From positions 80,502 to 144,501 of the forward strand of contig NZ_KQ948433.1 in NCBI RefSeq assembly GCF_001514065.1: 64,000 nucleotides of DNA, in the 5' to 3' direction. Shown piece after piece: positions 44,736-54,100 of the stretch (the first letter of the stretch is position 1; each line of letters begins with the position of its first letter). Both the position numbers and the translations under genes were made by a program. A model generated the notes under the pieces. The model did no database searches. It saw only the letters and a program-made list of their open reading frames with translations, and was not told the origin of the DNA. This DNA comes from Streptomyces antibioticus. Its GTDB lineage: Bacteria > Actinomycetota > Actinomycetes > Streptomycetales > Streptomycetaceae.

Positions 44736-44743
44736 ACACGTGT
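44736..44743. promoter_or_regulatory. ACACGTGT site between antitoxin and glycosyltransferase
   Basis: Perfect palindrome in a divergent promoter region, 75 bp from the antitoxin start and 154 bp from the glycosyltransferase start. Confidence 0.45.
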
Positions 44744-44896
44744 CCAGTGGATCCGGACGCCAGGCCGGTCGTCGACGGCGGAAAACCCAAAGGCGCCACA
44801 TGCCACACCTTTTTGCGATAGGACATACCTGAGACATGTTGCTCACGTGCCAAATTGATTAGAGGCACACTTTATCGAATGCTCTAGACTCGTCAC

Positions 44897-46027
44897 ATGC
44901 GTATCCTCTTCTCCAGCACTCCGCAGCACGGCCACCTCCTGCCTCAGCTCCCCCTCGCCCGCGCCTTCCGTGACCGGGGCGACGAGGTCTCCGTGATCAC
45001 GTCCGCGTCCTTCGGTCCCCTGTTCGCCGCTGAAAGCATCACCCTGCTCCCCGTGGGGCCCGAGATCCCCGTGCTCCTCGCCGAAGCGGCCCGGCTGGCC
45101 GGGGTCGACGACCCGACGGTGCCCGACCCCGCCGTCGCCGCGGAATTGTTCGCCGGCGCCCGGATCGACCTCACCGCGGACGCGGCGATCGCCGCCGCAC
45201 GGGAGTTCGGGCCGGACCTGATCGTCGCCGAGGCCACGGACTACGTCGGCCCGCTCGTCGCCGCCGCGCTCGACGTCCCCTACGCCAAGCTCGCCTTCGG
45301 CCCGCTGATCCCGGCCCAGTTCACCAACGTCTTCGACGCCGTAGCCGAGCGCCGCTACCAGCAGCGGGGGCTGACCGTGCCCCGGCCCGACTGGTACCTG
45401 GACCCGTGCCCCGAAGCGCTCCAGGGCCCCGACTGGCAGGCGCCGCACGGCCGTCTGCCACTGCGCCCCGAGCCCCACCGCGGCCCCGAGACCCCGCAGG
45501 CGCCCGGCGCGGTGCCCGCAGGCGGCGGAACCCGGCCCAAGGCGCTGCTCTCCTTCGGCACGCACTTCGCCGAGCCGGGAGTGCTGCGCCCGGTCATCGA
45601 CACCCTCTCCACGCGGGCCGACCTCGTGGTGACACTGGGACTGACCGCGACGGCGGCCGACTACGGCGACGGGCTCGACCAGGTCGAGTTCGTCGGGTTC
45701 ACCCCGCTGGCCGAACTGCTCGACGGCATCGACCTGGTCGTCACCCACGGTGGTGCGGGTACGACGCTGGCCACGCTCTCGCGTGGTCTGCCGATGGTGG
45801 TCGTTCCGCAGGGCGCCGACCAATTCCTCCAGGCGGGTGCGGTCGCCGCCTCCCGGACCGGTGTCGCCGTCATGCCCCCGGCCGGCCCGGAGGCCGTCGC
45901 CGAGGCGGCGGCTGCTGTCCTCGACACCGAGGAGTACCGCACCAACGCGCAGCGGGTCGCCAAGGAGATCGCCGCGATGCCCGCCCCCCACGAGGTCGCC
46001 GACACACTCGCCGGTCTCGTTGGCTGA
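44897..46027 (+). CDS. GT1-family glycosyltransferase
   Basis: A 376-residue UDP/dNDP-sugar glycosyltransferase like those acting on macrolides and other natural products. The N-terminal half opens with MRILFSSTPQHGHLLPQLPL, a GT-B acceptor domain; the C-terminal donor domain has VVTHGGAGTTLATLSRGLPM and VVPQGADQF. No biosynthetic cluster surrounds it, so it may inactivate an incoming antibiotic; that is inference. ATG 44897 has no clear ribosome binding site. Convergent with the TetR gene at 46042, its possible regulator. Confidence 0.9.
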   Translation: MRILFSSTPQHGHLLPQLPLARAFRDRGDEVSVITSASFGPLFAAESITLLPVGPEIPVLLAEAARLAGVDDPTVPDPAVAAELFAGARIDLTADAAIAAAREFGPDLIVAEATDYVGPLVAAALDVPYAKLAFGPLIPAQFTNVFDAVAERRYQQRGLTVPRPDWYLDPCPEALQGPDWQAPHGRLPLRPEPHRGPETPQAPGAVPAGGGTRPKALLSFGTHFAEPGVLRPVIDTLSTRADLVVTLGLTATAADYGDGLDQVEFVGFTPLAELLDGIDLVVTHGGAGTTLATLSRGLPMVVVPQGADQFLQAGAVAASRTGVAVMPPAGPEAVAEAAAAVLDTEEYRTNAQRVAKEIAAMPAPHEVADTLAGLVG

Positions 46028-46041
46028 CGCGAGCACAGAGG

Positions 46042-46689
46042 TCAGCCGCCCCCCGCCTCCGCGACGAGGGCGGCTACCGCCTGCTCGGCGAGCCAGCGCT
46101 CGGTCTCGTCCCAGGACCAGCCCAGCTCCACGACGAACAGGCGCCAGGACGGCAGACCGAGCAGGAACCACAGCATGTCGGTGGCGCGCTCGAGGCTCAG
46201 TCCCGGGCGCAGCACACCCAGTTCCGCCAGGCGCTCCGCGAGAACCGCCAGCGCCTGACGGTAGGCGGCGGACACCTGGCGGACCTGCTCCTCGACATGC
46301 TCCTCCACCGCCGCGGCCGTGATCATCACCTGGACGATGTCCAGGTGACGTTCGTTGTCCAGGCGCACTCCGTGGGCCATGGACGTCACTGCCGACCTGG
46401 CGTCGGGCGCGGCACGGACGGCCTCCAGCGTCCGTTCGACGACAGGGTCGTCCACCCCGCGGTTCACCAGAGTGGTCAGGATGGCGTTCTTGCCACCGGT
46501 GCTCGCGTAGACCGTGGGCACCGCGATACCGGCTTCCCGGGCGATCTCGCCGATCGTGACTTTCGCGTACCCGTGCGCGACGAAGAGGCGCAGGGCGGCG
46601 TCGAGGATCGCCGCCCGTGTTCCGGCAGCGGCTTCGGCCCGACGCTCGTTACGGTACGGCCGCCGCCCGCTGCCGGTGTGCGCACTCAT
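46042..46689 (-). CDS. TetR/AcrR-family transcriptional regulator
   Basis: A 215-residue repressor. HTH: VTIGEIAREAGIAVPTVYAS then TGGKNAILTTL (the family form is TVYxxFxSK). ATG 46689 with GGAGAGGA upstream is used; an open extension to 46767 exists. Stop codons of this gene and the glycosyltransferase are 14 bp apart, converging. No operator is obvious in its promoter. Confidence 0.9.
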   Translation of the reverse strand: MSAHTGSGRRPYRNERRAEAAAGTRAAILDAALRLFVAHGYAKVTIGEIAREAGIAVPTVYASTGGKNAILTTLVNRGVDDPVVERTLEAVRAAPDARSAVTSMAHGVRLDNERHLDIVQVMITAAAVEEHVEEQVRQVSAAYRQALAVLAERLAELGVLRPGLSLERATDMLWFLLGLPSWRLFVVELGWSWDETERWLAEQAVAALVAEAGGG

Positions 46690-46864
46690 GCTGTCCTCTC
46701 CTGCGTCGGCGGTCGCAATTTGCTGCTTACGTCGGACATCCACACATAATGCCCTGCCCGTCCGCAAGTCCAGAGCGGCGGCCCTGACCGACCGGAACGG
46801 GCTTCGGGCTGCCGCTGCCTCCGCGCGTCACACCACCACGTCCGGGGCTGCTGTCGGCCGCTTC

Positions 46865-46872
46865 ACACGTGT
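46865..46872. promoter_or_regulatory. ACACGTGT site upstream of a small secreted protein gene
   Basis: Perfect palindrome 83 bp before ATG 46955; the inverted repeat at 46895-46916 lies between it and the gene. Confidence 0.45.
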
Positions 46873-46894
46873 GGTGGCCGATATTGCTCTCTCC

Positions 46895-46916
46895 CTTGCA
46901 TGGTTGAACGTGCAAG
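46895..46916 (+). promoter_or_regulatory. Inverted repeat CTTGCA-n10-TGCAAG
   Basis: Perfect 6-bp arms, 39 bp before ATG 46955; centre spacing fits a dimeric regulator. Confidence 0.4.
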
Positions 46917-46954
46917 AGTTTGGCGCCAGACACCTACAGGAGAGGGTGAACCAT

Positions 46955-47311
46955 ATGTTTGCCTCCAGGACGAAGCTCCGCGGTATGACTGCCACGGCGG
47001 CCCTCGCCGCCGCCCTGACCGGCCTCGGCGCCCAGACGGCCGTCGCGGCCGACTGGCCCGCCCTGCGGGAGGGCGCCTACCTCTACACGGGCACTTCCGG
47101 GACCGGGACGGCCACCGCGGCCGACCTCGGCGAGCTGGGCACCTGCCACACACTGCCGGCACCGGTCCGGTCGGTTCAGGTCGTCTCGGGCTCCGCGTCC
47201 CTGGAGCTGTACGCCGGCGCCGACTGCACCGGTGCCGCGTGGCGCAGCGGCTCGTTGGCACAGACCGACCTGCCCTGGGCGATGGTGAGCTACCGGGTGG
47301 TCAGGGCCTGA
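46955..47311 (+). CDS. Small secreted protein
   Basis: A 118-residue exported protein. Signal peptide LRGMTATAALAAALTGLGAQ ends at TAVAA. The mature part holds two Cys (GELGTCHTLPAP, YAGADCTGAAW) that may form a disulphide and a beta-rich pattern reminiscent of crystallin-like or I36-like domains; not firmly recognised. ATG 46955 has AGGAGAGGG upstream. It has its own promoter region with an ACACGTGT site and an inverted repeat. Function unknown. Confidence 0.8.
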   Translation: MFASRTKLRGMTATAALAAALTGLGAQTAVAADWPALREGAYLYTGTSGTGTATAADLGELGTCHTLPAPVRSVQVVSGSASLELYAGADCTGAAWRSGSLAQTDLPWAMVSYRVVRA

Positions 47312-47387
47312 GGTGCTCGCGGCGATTGCGGTGGGGGCGGCGCTCACGCCTGAGTGACCTCGGTCCCGCTTCGCCCAGCAGGGGCAC

Positions 47388-47421
47388 GCCTGGGGGCCCC
47401 GCCGCCGCGAGGCCCCCAGGC
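47388..47421. terminator. Bidirectional terminator
   Basis: GCCTGGGGGCC and GGCCCCCAGGC form a perfect 11-bp stem with a 12-nt loop between two converging genes. Confidence 0.8.
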
Positions 47422-47432
47422 AGTACGGATGG

Positions 47433-47969
47433 TCAGAACTTCGGGCCGGTGCCCTTCGCCAGCGGGGAGATGCCGATGCGGCCCTTCTGGAGGACCTCAC
47501 CCAGCTTCCAGGCCGTGTTGAGGTGGTGGCGGGAGTCGGGCGGGGTGACCTCCAGGGCGGTGGGGTTCTTCTCCGCCTTGGTCGGCTCACCGGCGGCCGG
47601 CACGGCTCCCCAGTGCAGCCGGGTGTAGGCGCTCTGTCCCGGCTTAAGGGTGATCAGCACGACCCGCCCACGATCGCGTACCACGCGCGTGGGCACATCC
47701 CTGTTACGAGAGTTGAGGAGCTGGAGCCCCACGTATCCCTCGGTCTCGACGGTCTTGTGAGTCTTGTTGGTGAGAATCACCGTCGCGTAGCGCTGCCCCG
47801 CGCCCGCGTCCAGCGCGTGGACCCGTACGGACAGCGAGGAGGTGTCGGCCCAGACCGGCCGGGCCGCGGCCTGCGACGGCCCCGCGGTGATACCGATCAG
47901 CGCCGCCGCGGCGACCGCCGAGAGGGCGGCAGGTGTGACGATGGGGTGGGCGCGCCCACTGAAGAACAT
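47433..47969 (-). CDS. Secreted DUF4232-like protein
   Basis: A 178-residue exported protein. Signal peptide TPAALSAVAAAALIGITAGP ends near SQAAA. The mature part has the DUF4232 beta-sandwich pattern: ATVILTNKTHKTVETEGYVG followed by VVLITLKPGQSAYTRLHWG. ATG 47969 has GGAAGGGAA upstream; the frame is open to 48053. Function of this common Streptomyces domain is unknown. Confidence 0.8.
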   Translation of the reverse strand: MFFSGRAHPIVTPAALSAVAAAALIGITAGPSQAAARPVWADTSSLSVRVHALDAGAGQRYATVILTNKTHKTVETEGYVGLQLLNSRNRDVPTRVVRDRGRVVLITLKPGQSAYTRLHWGAVPAAGEPTKAEKNPTALEVTPPDSRHHLNTAWKLGEVLQKGRIGISPLAKGTGPKF

Positions 47970-48143
47970 GACGTGTTCCCTTCCGAATGGCCAATTTTTA
48001 GCCCTTCGTTGTATATGAGGTTTTTCCGGAAGAAACGGTTCGGGACATTCCATTTCTTTGCGTCAACGTGTGCGCTGTTGAACCACCCTTGGCTGTCCCG
48101 TGGCCGGCCCACATGCCGCGGCGCTGTGCGACCATCACACTCC

Positions 48144-48151
48144 ACACGTGT
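48144..48151. promoter_or_regulatory. ACACGTGT site just before a membrane protein gene
   Basis: Perfect palindrome 25 bp before GTG 48176, close enough to lie in the 5' untranslated region. Confidence 0.45.
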
Positions 48152-48175
48152 GAGGCAATGCCGAGGAGGCGCTGA

Positions 48176-48943
48176 GTGATTTCCGAGCCGGAGATGGCGG
48201 AGGGGTTCGATCCGCAGGACTCCGACGAGGTCGTGGGCGACCTCGTGCAGCGCTCCCTTGGCAGTCCGCTGCACCGGAAGCCGTGGCGGTGGGCTCTGGG
48301 CGGCGCGGCGGCGGCGTCCGCGCTCTGGGCCGGGACGCTCCTGCTGCTCCCCTCGGCGCACCAGAGCCCTGATCTGCGCGGGTACCGGCTCGACCAGGAA
48401 TCCTGCAAGACGGCACGTCTGGCGTCACTGCAAGATGCGCTCGCCCCGAACAGCGTGCCGGACACCATCGGCGACGAGCTGTTGCGGCACCCGGCCTCCG
48501 ACCAGGTGCACTGCTCCCTGGCGTTCCAGAAGACGGCCGCGGACGAGGCGACCGGGCAGGGCGGGCACTGGTCGGTGGCCGCCACGGTCGACATCGTTGT
48601 GGCGCTGCACAAGAGGACCGACCCGCGCGACGAGTTCGACGCCGACCGGCGGGTGACGGACTCAGGCGTCGTCGCGGCGGAGCAGGTCAGGCCGGTGCCC
48701 GGCCTCGGCGACGAGGCGTTCCTGATCGCCGAGGACATGGGACACACCGAACTCAGAGTGCTGGACGGAGCGGCGGTCGTGACGCTGAGCCTGTCCACCA
48801 ACAGCTACTACGAGAGCGATACCGGTAACGGCTCCACCGACTCTGTCGGTGAGGGGCCCGACCTCCCCGATGTCTCCACCTACTGGCCCGCGATGATCAG
48901 CGACATGCGCGAGCTGATGAGCGACCTCACGAGGCGTGCCTAG
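48176..48943 (+). CDS. Hypothetical membrane-anchored protein
   Basis: A 255-residue protein with an acidic N-terminal cytoplasmic segment (EGFDPQDSDEVVGDLVQ), one transmembrane helix (ALGGAAAASALWAGTLLLLP) and a soluble outer domain with Cys in QESCKTARL and VHCSLAFQ. The outer domain resembles no family I can name. GTG 48176 has CCGAGGAGG upstream. Divergent from the DUF4232 gene. Confidence 0.75.
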   Translation: MISEPEMAEGFDPQDSDEVVGDLVQRSLGSPLHRKPWRWALGGAAAASALWAGTLLLLPSAHQSPDLRGYRLDQESCKTARLASLQDALAPNSVPDTIGDELLRHPASDQVHCSLAFQKTAADEATGQGGHWSVAATVDIVVALHKRTDPRDEFDADRRVTDSGVVAAEQVRPVPGLGDEAFLIAEDMGHTELRVLDGAAVVTLSLSTNSYYESDTGNGSTDSVGEGPDLPDVSTYWPAMISDMRELMSDLTRRA

Positions 48944-49255
48944 ACGCGGCACGCCATGTAGTCACTGCTTTCCCGGGCCGCGAAGCCCGCGCTGACGTCG
49001 AGTTCGACGCGACGTCGCGGCAGTCATCGGGTGGTGGGCTGCAGCGCCAACTTCCTCGAACAGGCGCGGCCCTCCAAGGCCATCGGCCTGGCGGCGCGGG
49101 TCGTAAGGCCGAGAAACGCAGGGCGCAAGGCCCGCCCGTCGCTTTCTCGCAGGCCAGGAGAATGAGCCGGAACCCGGGTACGTCTTGCGAATCAGAGTGT
49201 TACTGCCGACGACGACGATGCGCTCGTATTCGGCGTGGCCCCACTCAGAGACAAG
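48944..49255. other. Intergenic stretch without a convincing gene
   Basis: About 310 bases. Contains short GACGTCG/CGACGTC-type inverted repeats near 48991-49018 but no supported frame. Nothing else is recognised. Confidence 0.4.
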
Positions 49256-49408
49256 TCATCGCAACAGCAGGGTGAGCAACGCGACGAAGACGGCAACGGA
49301 CAGAGCCAGCACGGGTAGGAGTTCTGGCACCGCCGCAACGGCCAGACCTGCGACAACGGCCCCGAGGCCAGCGGTGACGATCACGTGGGCACGGTCAGTA
49401 GGAGGCAT
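49256..49408 (-). CDS. Small membrane protein (50 residues)
   Basis: MPPTDRAHVIVTAGLGAVVA opens a 50-residue protein made of two hydrophobic helices (the second ELLPVLALSVAVFVALLTLL). ATG 49408 has TGGAG just upstream. It is too short for homology calls, but the start, the ribosome binding site and the coherent membrane topology support it. Function unknown. Confidence 0.5.
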   Translation of the reverse strand: MPPTDRAHVIVTAGLGAVVAGLAVAAVPELLPVLALSVAVFVALLTLLLR

Positions 49409-49564
49409 GCGGAGACTCCAGGACGTGGGGGTGGTGGGCGACACAGGCAGTAAGCCGCATCGTCGATGGACGTTACTGGCACTGTGCAGCGCGAAACCGA
49501 CCCCACCTCCTGAATTCACCGGTTGCTACGCGCTGACGTGTACAGGAGCTTTCATGTCAGCCTC

Positions 49565-50878
49565 TCAGCGCAGGAAGCCCTCGTAGTGCCGCTGCTGGAG
49601 CTGGCTCTCGATCTGGCGGACGGTTTCCAGCCCGACACCTACGATGATCAGGATGCTGGTGCCGCCGAAGGGGAAGTTGTTCGTCGCCCCGAACCCGATC
49701 AGGGCGATGGTGGGCACCAGGGCGATCAGTCCGAGGTACAGGGCTCCCGGCCAGGTGATCCGGGTGAGGACGTACGACAGGTACTGCGCGGTCGGCCGGC
49801 CCGCCCGGATGCCGGGGACGAAGCCGCCGTACTGCTTCATGTTGTCCGCGACCTCGTCCGGGTTGAAGGAGATGGAGACGTAGAAGAACGCGAAGAACAC
49901 GATCAGCAGGAAGTACGCCGCGATGTAGACCGGATGGTCGCCCTTGGTCAGGTTCTGCTCGATCCAGGTCTTCCAGCCGGGGCTGCCGCCGGCGAACTGG
50001 GCGACAAGGGCCGGGATGTAGAGCAGGGACGACGCGAAGATGACCGGGATGACGCCCGCCTGGTTCACCTTCAGCGGGATGTACGTGGAGCTGCCGCCGT
50101 AGGCGCGGCGGCCGATCATGCGCTTGGCGTACTGCACGGGGATACGGCGCTGGGCCTGCTCGACGAAGACCACCAGGCCGACCATGGCCAGGCCGACCAG
50201 GATGACCGTGCCGAACTCGATCCAGCCGCCGCCGAGGGTGCCCTGTTTCTTGATGGCCCACAGCGCGGACGGGAAGGTCGCGGCGATCGAGATGAACATC
50301 AGGATCGACATGCCGTTGCCGATGCCCCGGTCGGTGATCAGCTCACCGAGCCACATCACGAGGGCGGTGCCCGCGGTCATCGTCACCACCATGACGACCG
50401 TGGTGAAGATCGAGCGGTCCGGGACGATGGACGAGGCGACCGTGCAGCCGGAGAAAAGGGCGCCACTGCGGGCGGTGGCGACGAGACCGGTGCCCTGGAG
50501 AATGGCGAGCGCCACAGTCAGGTAGCGGGTGTACTGCGTGATCTTCGCCGTGCCCGCCTGGCCCTCCTTCTTGAGGGCTTCCAGGCGCGGGATCACGACG
50601 GTCAGCAGCTGAAGGATGATGCTCGCCGTGATGTACGGCAGGATGCCCAGCGCGAAGATCGTGATCTGGAGGAGCGCGCCGCCGCTGAAGAGGTTGACCA
50701 GGCCGAACAGGCCCTGGTTGCCGTCCGCCTGGGAGACGCATTCCTGGACGGCCTTGTAGTCCACGCCCGGGATCGGCACATGCGTACCGATCCGGTACAG
50801 CACGATGACGCCCAGCGTGAACAGCAGCTTCTTGCGCAGGTCAGGCGTTCGGAACGCCTGGGTGAACGCGGTGAGCAC
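49565..50878 (-). CDS. secY: SecY-family translocase channel, second copy (outside ribosomal operon)
   Basis: A 437-residue protein with ten transmembrane segments typical of SecY, the channel for Sec export. Seen are TPDLRKKLLFTLGVIVLYRI, HVPIPGVD, GGALLQITIFALGILPYITA (plug and helix 2), FIGRRAYGG-like RMIGRRAYGGSSTYIPLKVN, and FNPDEVADNMKQYGGFVPGI. GTG 50878 has GCAGGAGG upstream. The housekeeping secY of Streptomyces lies in the ribosomal spc operon followed by adk and map; here no ribosomal gene is near, so this is a paralogue. No secE or secG is adjacent. Next to it, transcribed the same way, is the giant S8 protease. Confidence 0.93.
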   Translation of the reverse strand: MLTAFTQAFRTPDLRKKLLFTLGVIVLYRIGTHVPIPGVDYKAVQECVSQADGNQGLFGLVNLFSGGALLQITIFALGILPYITASIILQLLTVVIPRLEALKKEGQAGTAKITQYTRYLTVALAILQGTGLVATARSGALFSGCTVASSIVPDRSIFTTVVMVVTMTAGTALVMWLGELITDRGIGNGMSILMFISIAATFPSALWAIKKQGTLGGGWIEFGTVILVGLAMVGLVVFVEQAQRRIPVQYAKRMIGRRAYGGSSTYIPLKVNQAGVIPVIFASSLLYIPALVAQFAGGSPGWKTWIEQNLTKGDHPVYIAAYFLLIVFFAFFYVSISFNPDEVADNMKQYGGFVPGIRAGRPTAQYLSYVLTRITWPGALYLGLIALVPTIALIGFGATNNFPFGGTSILIIVGVGLETVRQIESQLQQRHYEGFLR

Positions 50879-50969
50879 GGAGCCTCCTGCAATACAGCGC
50901 GGCACGACAGCAGTGCGCTACCGCTCTTCGGAACCGGTGACGGGCACACCCACAGATCTCCATGAGATC

Positions 50970-50977
50970 ACACGTGT
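50970..50977. promoter_or_regulatory. ACACGTGT site upstream of the secY paralogue
   Basis: Perfect palindrome 92 bp before GTG 50878. Confidence 0.45.
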
Positions 50978-51088
50978 CTGCGGGGCGCTCTTTCCGTAGA
51001 AACTACCTCAAACAAATGCGGATGCCTGGGTGTGCCAGGGTGTGGTGCGCTGCGTAGCTGCCGAGTGACACACAGAGGTGTCTGATGA

Positions 51089-51132
51089 ACGGCCGGTGTC
51101 CCACGCCGTGCTGGGTGTGGGACACCGGCCGT
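51089..51132 (-). terminator. Strong terminator of the second S8 protease
   Basis: Perfect 16-bp stem ACGGCCGGTGTCCCAC / GTGGGACACCGGCCGT with a 12-nt loop, directly after the stop at 51149. It insulates the secY paralogue from the protease gene. Confidence 0.85.
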
Positions 51133-51148
51133 CCTCGTACGGCGCTGG

Positions 51149-54100
51149 TCAGTGAAGGCCGAAGGCGCGGGTGACGGTCTGTGTGACACCGCCGCCGTTG
51201 CGCTGCTGCACGCTGACGCGGAGGGACACGTATCCGGCCCCGGAAGGGGCGTGCAGCCGGGTCTGCCAGGAGCCCTTGTCCTGCTTCAGGTTTTGCTGTC
51301 GCCAGGTCGCCCCGTCGTCGTAGGAGACTTCCAGGCGGACCGAGGAGACGGTGTCGTCGGCGGCGGTGCTGCCCAGGACGACGGGCTGGACGGAGAACAT
51401 CGAGGTGCGTTTGGCGCGTCCCGCGAGGTCCACGTCCGTGCCGTAGTCGAGCTGGACCAGCGGCAGGGCCTGGTCGTCGGCGGTGCCGGAGCGGAAGGTC
51501 CACTCGGTGTGCGTGGTGCGGGAGTACGGCAGGAGGTCGCTGTTCGTCCGGGTGTCGGCGACGAGCCGGTACGGCAGTGTCTCCGACGGCAGGTCGCCCA
51601 CGCCGAAGTCCGGCCGGGCCCCGTTCCGGACCAGCAGGGTGTCGCCCTGATAGAGGGCGAAGCTGCGCGTCATCAGGTTGCTGTCGCCGCTGTGGGCGGA
51701 TCCTCCGTCACCGAAGGCCGCGAGCGTGCCGCCCATGGCGTTGCCGACGCGGTGCGGCACCTCGAAGCCGACCATGCGCGGCCGGACGACGGGTCCGAAC
51801 CACCGCTCCTCATGAGTGCTGCCCGGCCGGTAGCCGACCACGTCGGTGAAGGTCGACCAGCCGTCGACGGCCGCGTACTGCTGCCACTTGACGCCGTTCC
51901 CGGCGGACACCCAGTCGGTGCGGTGCCCGGCGGCGACCGGCTCACGCGGGAACGGCGGCACGCGCGTCATCCCGAACCCGGCGTAGGGGTAGGCGGCCGG
52001 CCAATACTCGTACGGCGGGCTGTCCTCTCGGCTCTCCATGACCTGCTTGCCGGCCGGCGGGGCGAAGGTGTTGTCGATGCGCGCGAGGCTGCCGGGATCG
52101 GTCTTCGCGGACGGGTCGTCGGGGACGCCTCCCTGGTGGTAGTCGGCCAGGTCGTACAGGTAGGTGGGCGAGGGGTGGGCCCGGACCACCAGCTTCAGCC
52201 GGCTGCGGCCCGCGTCCTTGATGCTCCGGATCAGGGCCTCACCGTCGTCCGTGGTGAGCGAGGTGACGGGGAGCTGCCCGGCGGTCCTGCCGTCCGGGTC
52301 GCCGTACCAGTCGAGGCCGCGGCCGTCGCCGTCGTTGACGACCAGGAGCATCGCCGCGCCCGCGGCGTGTGCCGCCGCGGCCTGGTCGGTGGCGGCGACC
52401 TCGGTGCCGTGCCGGACGACGACGGCCTTGCCGCGAGCGTTCAGACCGGCGTAGTCGGCGGCCGTGCCGGTGCCGGCGTAGACGGCGTCGACATGGGTGG
52501 CGCCGTCCGGGAACGGGTGGCTTCCCGGCTGCACCAGCAGGGTGTCGTCGAGGCTGTGGTCACCGCGGTAGGTGATCTTCAAGGGGGTCTGCTCGGCCCG
52601 GATGCGGGAGGTGAAGACGAAGCTGCCCTTCGTCACCCGGCCCTTGGTAGGCAGCGCCCACAGGCTGTCGTAGGCGGCCGAGGGCATGAGGATCTCGTGC
52701 AGGGCCTGTCCGTCGCTGGGTGACGGGGTGGTCGAGGTGAAGGAGCGGAACAGGTCGATCCTGCTGGTGGTGACGGACGTCGGCTCGGGGGTGTCGACCT
52801 TGATCGGCCGGATGCGCGAGGCGTCGAGGACCACGTCCCGGTCGCCGGTCAGGTCGAGCTCGGGCGCGGTCAGGACCGCGTAACCGAGGGAGTGGGGGCC
52901 GTGGCGTCCCTCCACGTCCAGGGTGGAGACGATCGTGTACGAGCCGGGTGCCAGGCGGGCGGTGAGCTTTCCGTCCGGCACCCACATGATGGTGGTGCGT
53001 CCGTCCGCGCCGGTGATTTCGACATCGTTGTCCACGGGTTTGCCGTGGCGGTCCTTCAGGTGGACCGTCAGGTCGTACTTCTCCGATTCGACGGACATCC
53101 CTACGGCTGTGTGGACGACCCCCGTCGCGGAGCGCGCGACGACCTGCGCCCCGTACTGACCTGGCGCCAGCCCCTTCGGGTTTGCGACGAGACCGACCGT
53201 GGAGGTGCCGTGGGCCGGCACGGTGACGTGGGAGGCGGCCGGGGTGAACACCCCGGCGGGCGTGGTGCCGGGGTCGACAGAGAGGGCGAGGGTGAGGGCG
53301 TGGTCGGTGGTGTTGCGGTAGGTGAGGTGCCGCTCGACCGGCTTGTGCTGCTGGTTCGCCGACCAGCGGACAAGTCCGGCGTCCACCGAGCCGTCGGCGA
53401 TGACCTGGTCGTGCAGGTAGGCGGCGGCCACGTCGACCCGGCCGGCGCCTGCCTGGTAGGGGCTGTAGGCAGGGGTCGGTGCGCTGGTGCTCATCAGCGC
53501 GTCCTTGATCTCCTGGCCGCTCCACTGCGGGTGCTTCTGGGCGAGCAGGACGGCCGCGCCGGCAACGTGCGGGGCGGCCATGGAGGTGCCGCTGTCGGTG
53601 CGGTAGTAGCCTTCGCCGCCCTGCGAGTACTGCGACCGCGCGGCCAGGACGTCGACGCCGGGGGCGGTGATGTCGGGCTTGAGGCCATCGTCGTTGAGCC
53701 GGGGTCCGGTGCTGGAGAACCCGGCGAGCTGGTCGGAGGCGTCGACCGCGCCGACGGTGAGGGCGGCATCGGCGGTGCCCGGGGAGCTCACGCTGTAGGG
53801 GCTGTTGCCGGAGTTGCCCGCGGCGATGACGAAGAGGGCACCGGTCTCGGCGCTGAGTTGGTTGACCGCCTGGCTCAAGGGGTCGTCCTGGGTGTGCCAG
53901 ACCGGTGTGCCCAGGCTCATGTTGATCACCCTGGCGTGCTCGGTGCGGGCCGCCCATTCCATGCCCGCGATGATCTGCGACATCGCTCCCGAGCCGGAGT
54001 TGTCGAGCACCTTGCCGATCAGCAGGTCGGCGCCGGGTGCCACGCCGCGCTCCTTGCCGCCGGACGCGGCGCCGGTCCCGGCGACGGTGGAGGCGGTGTG

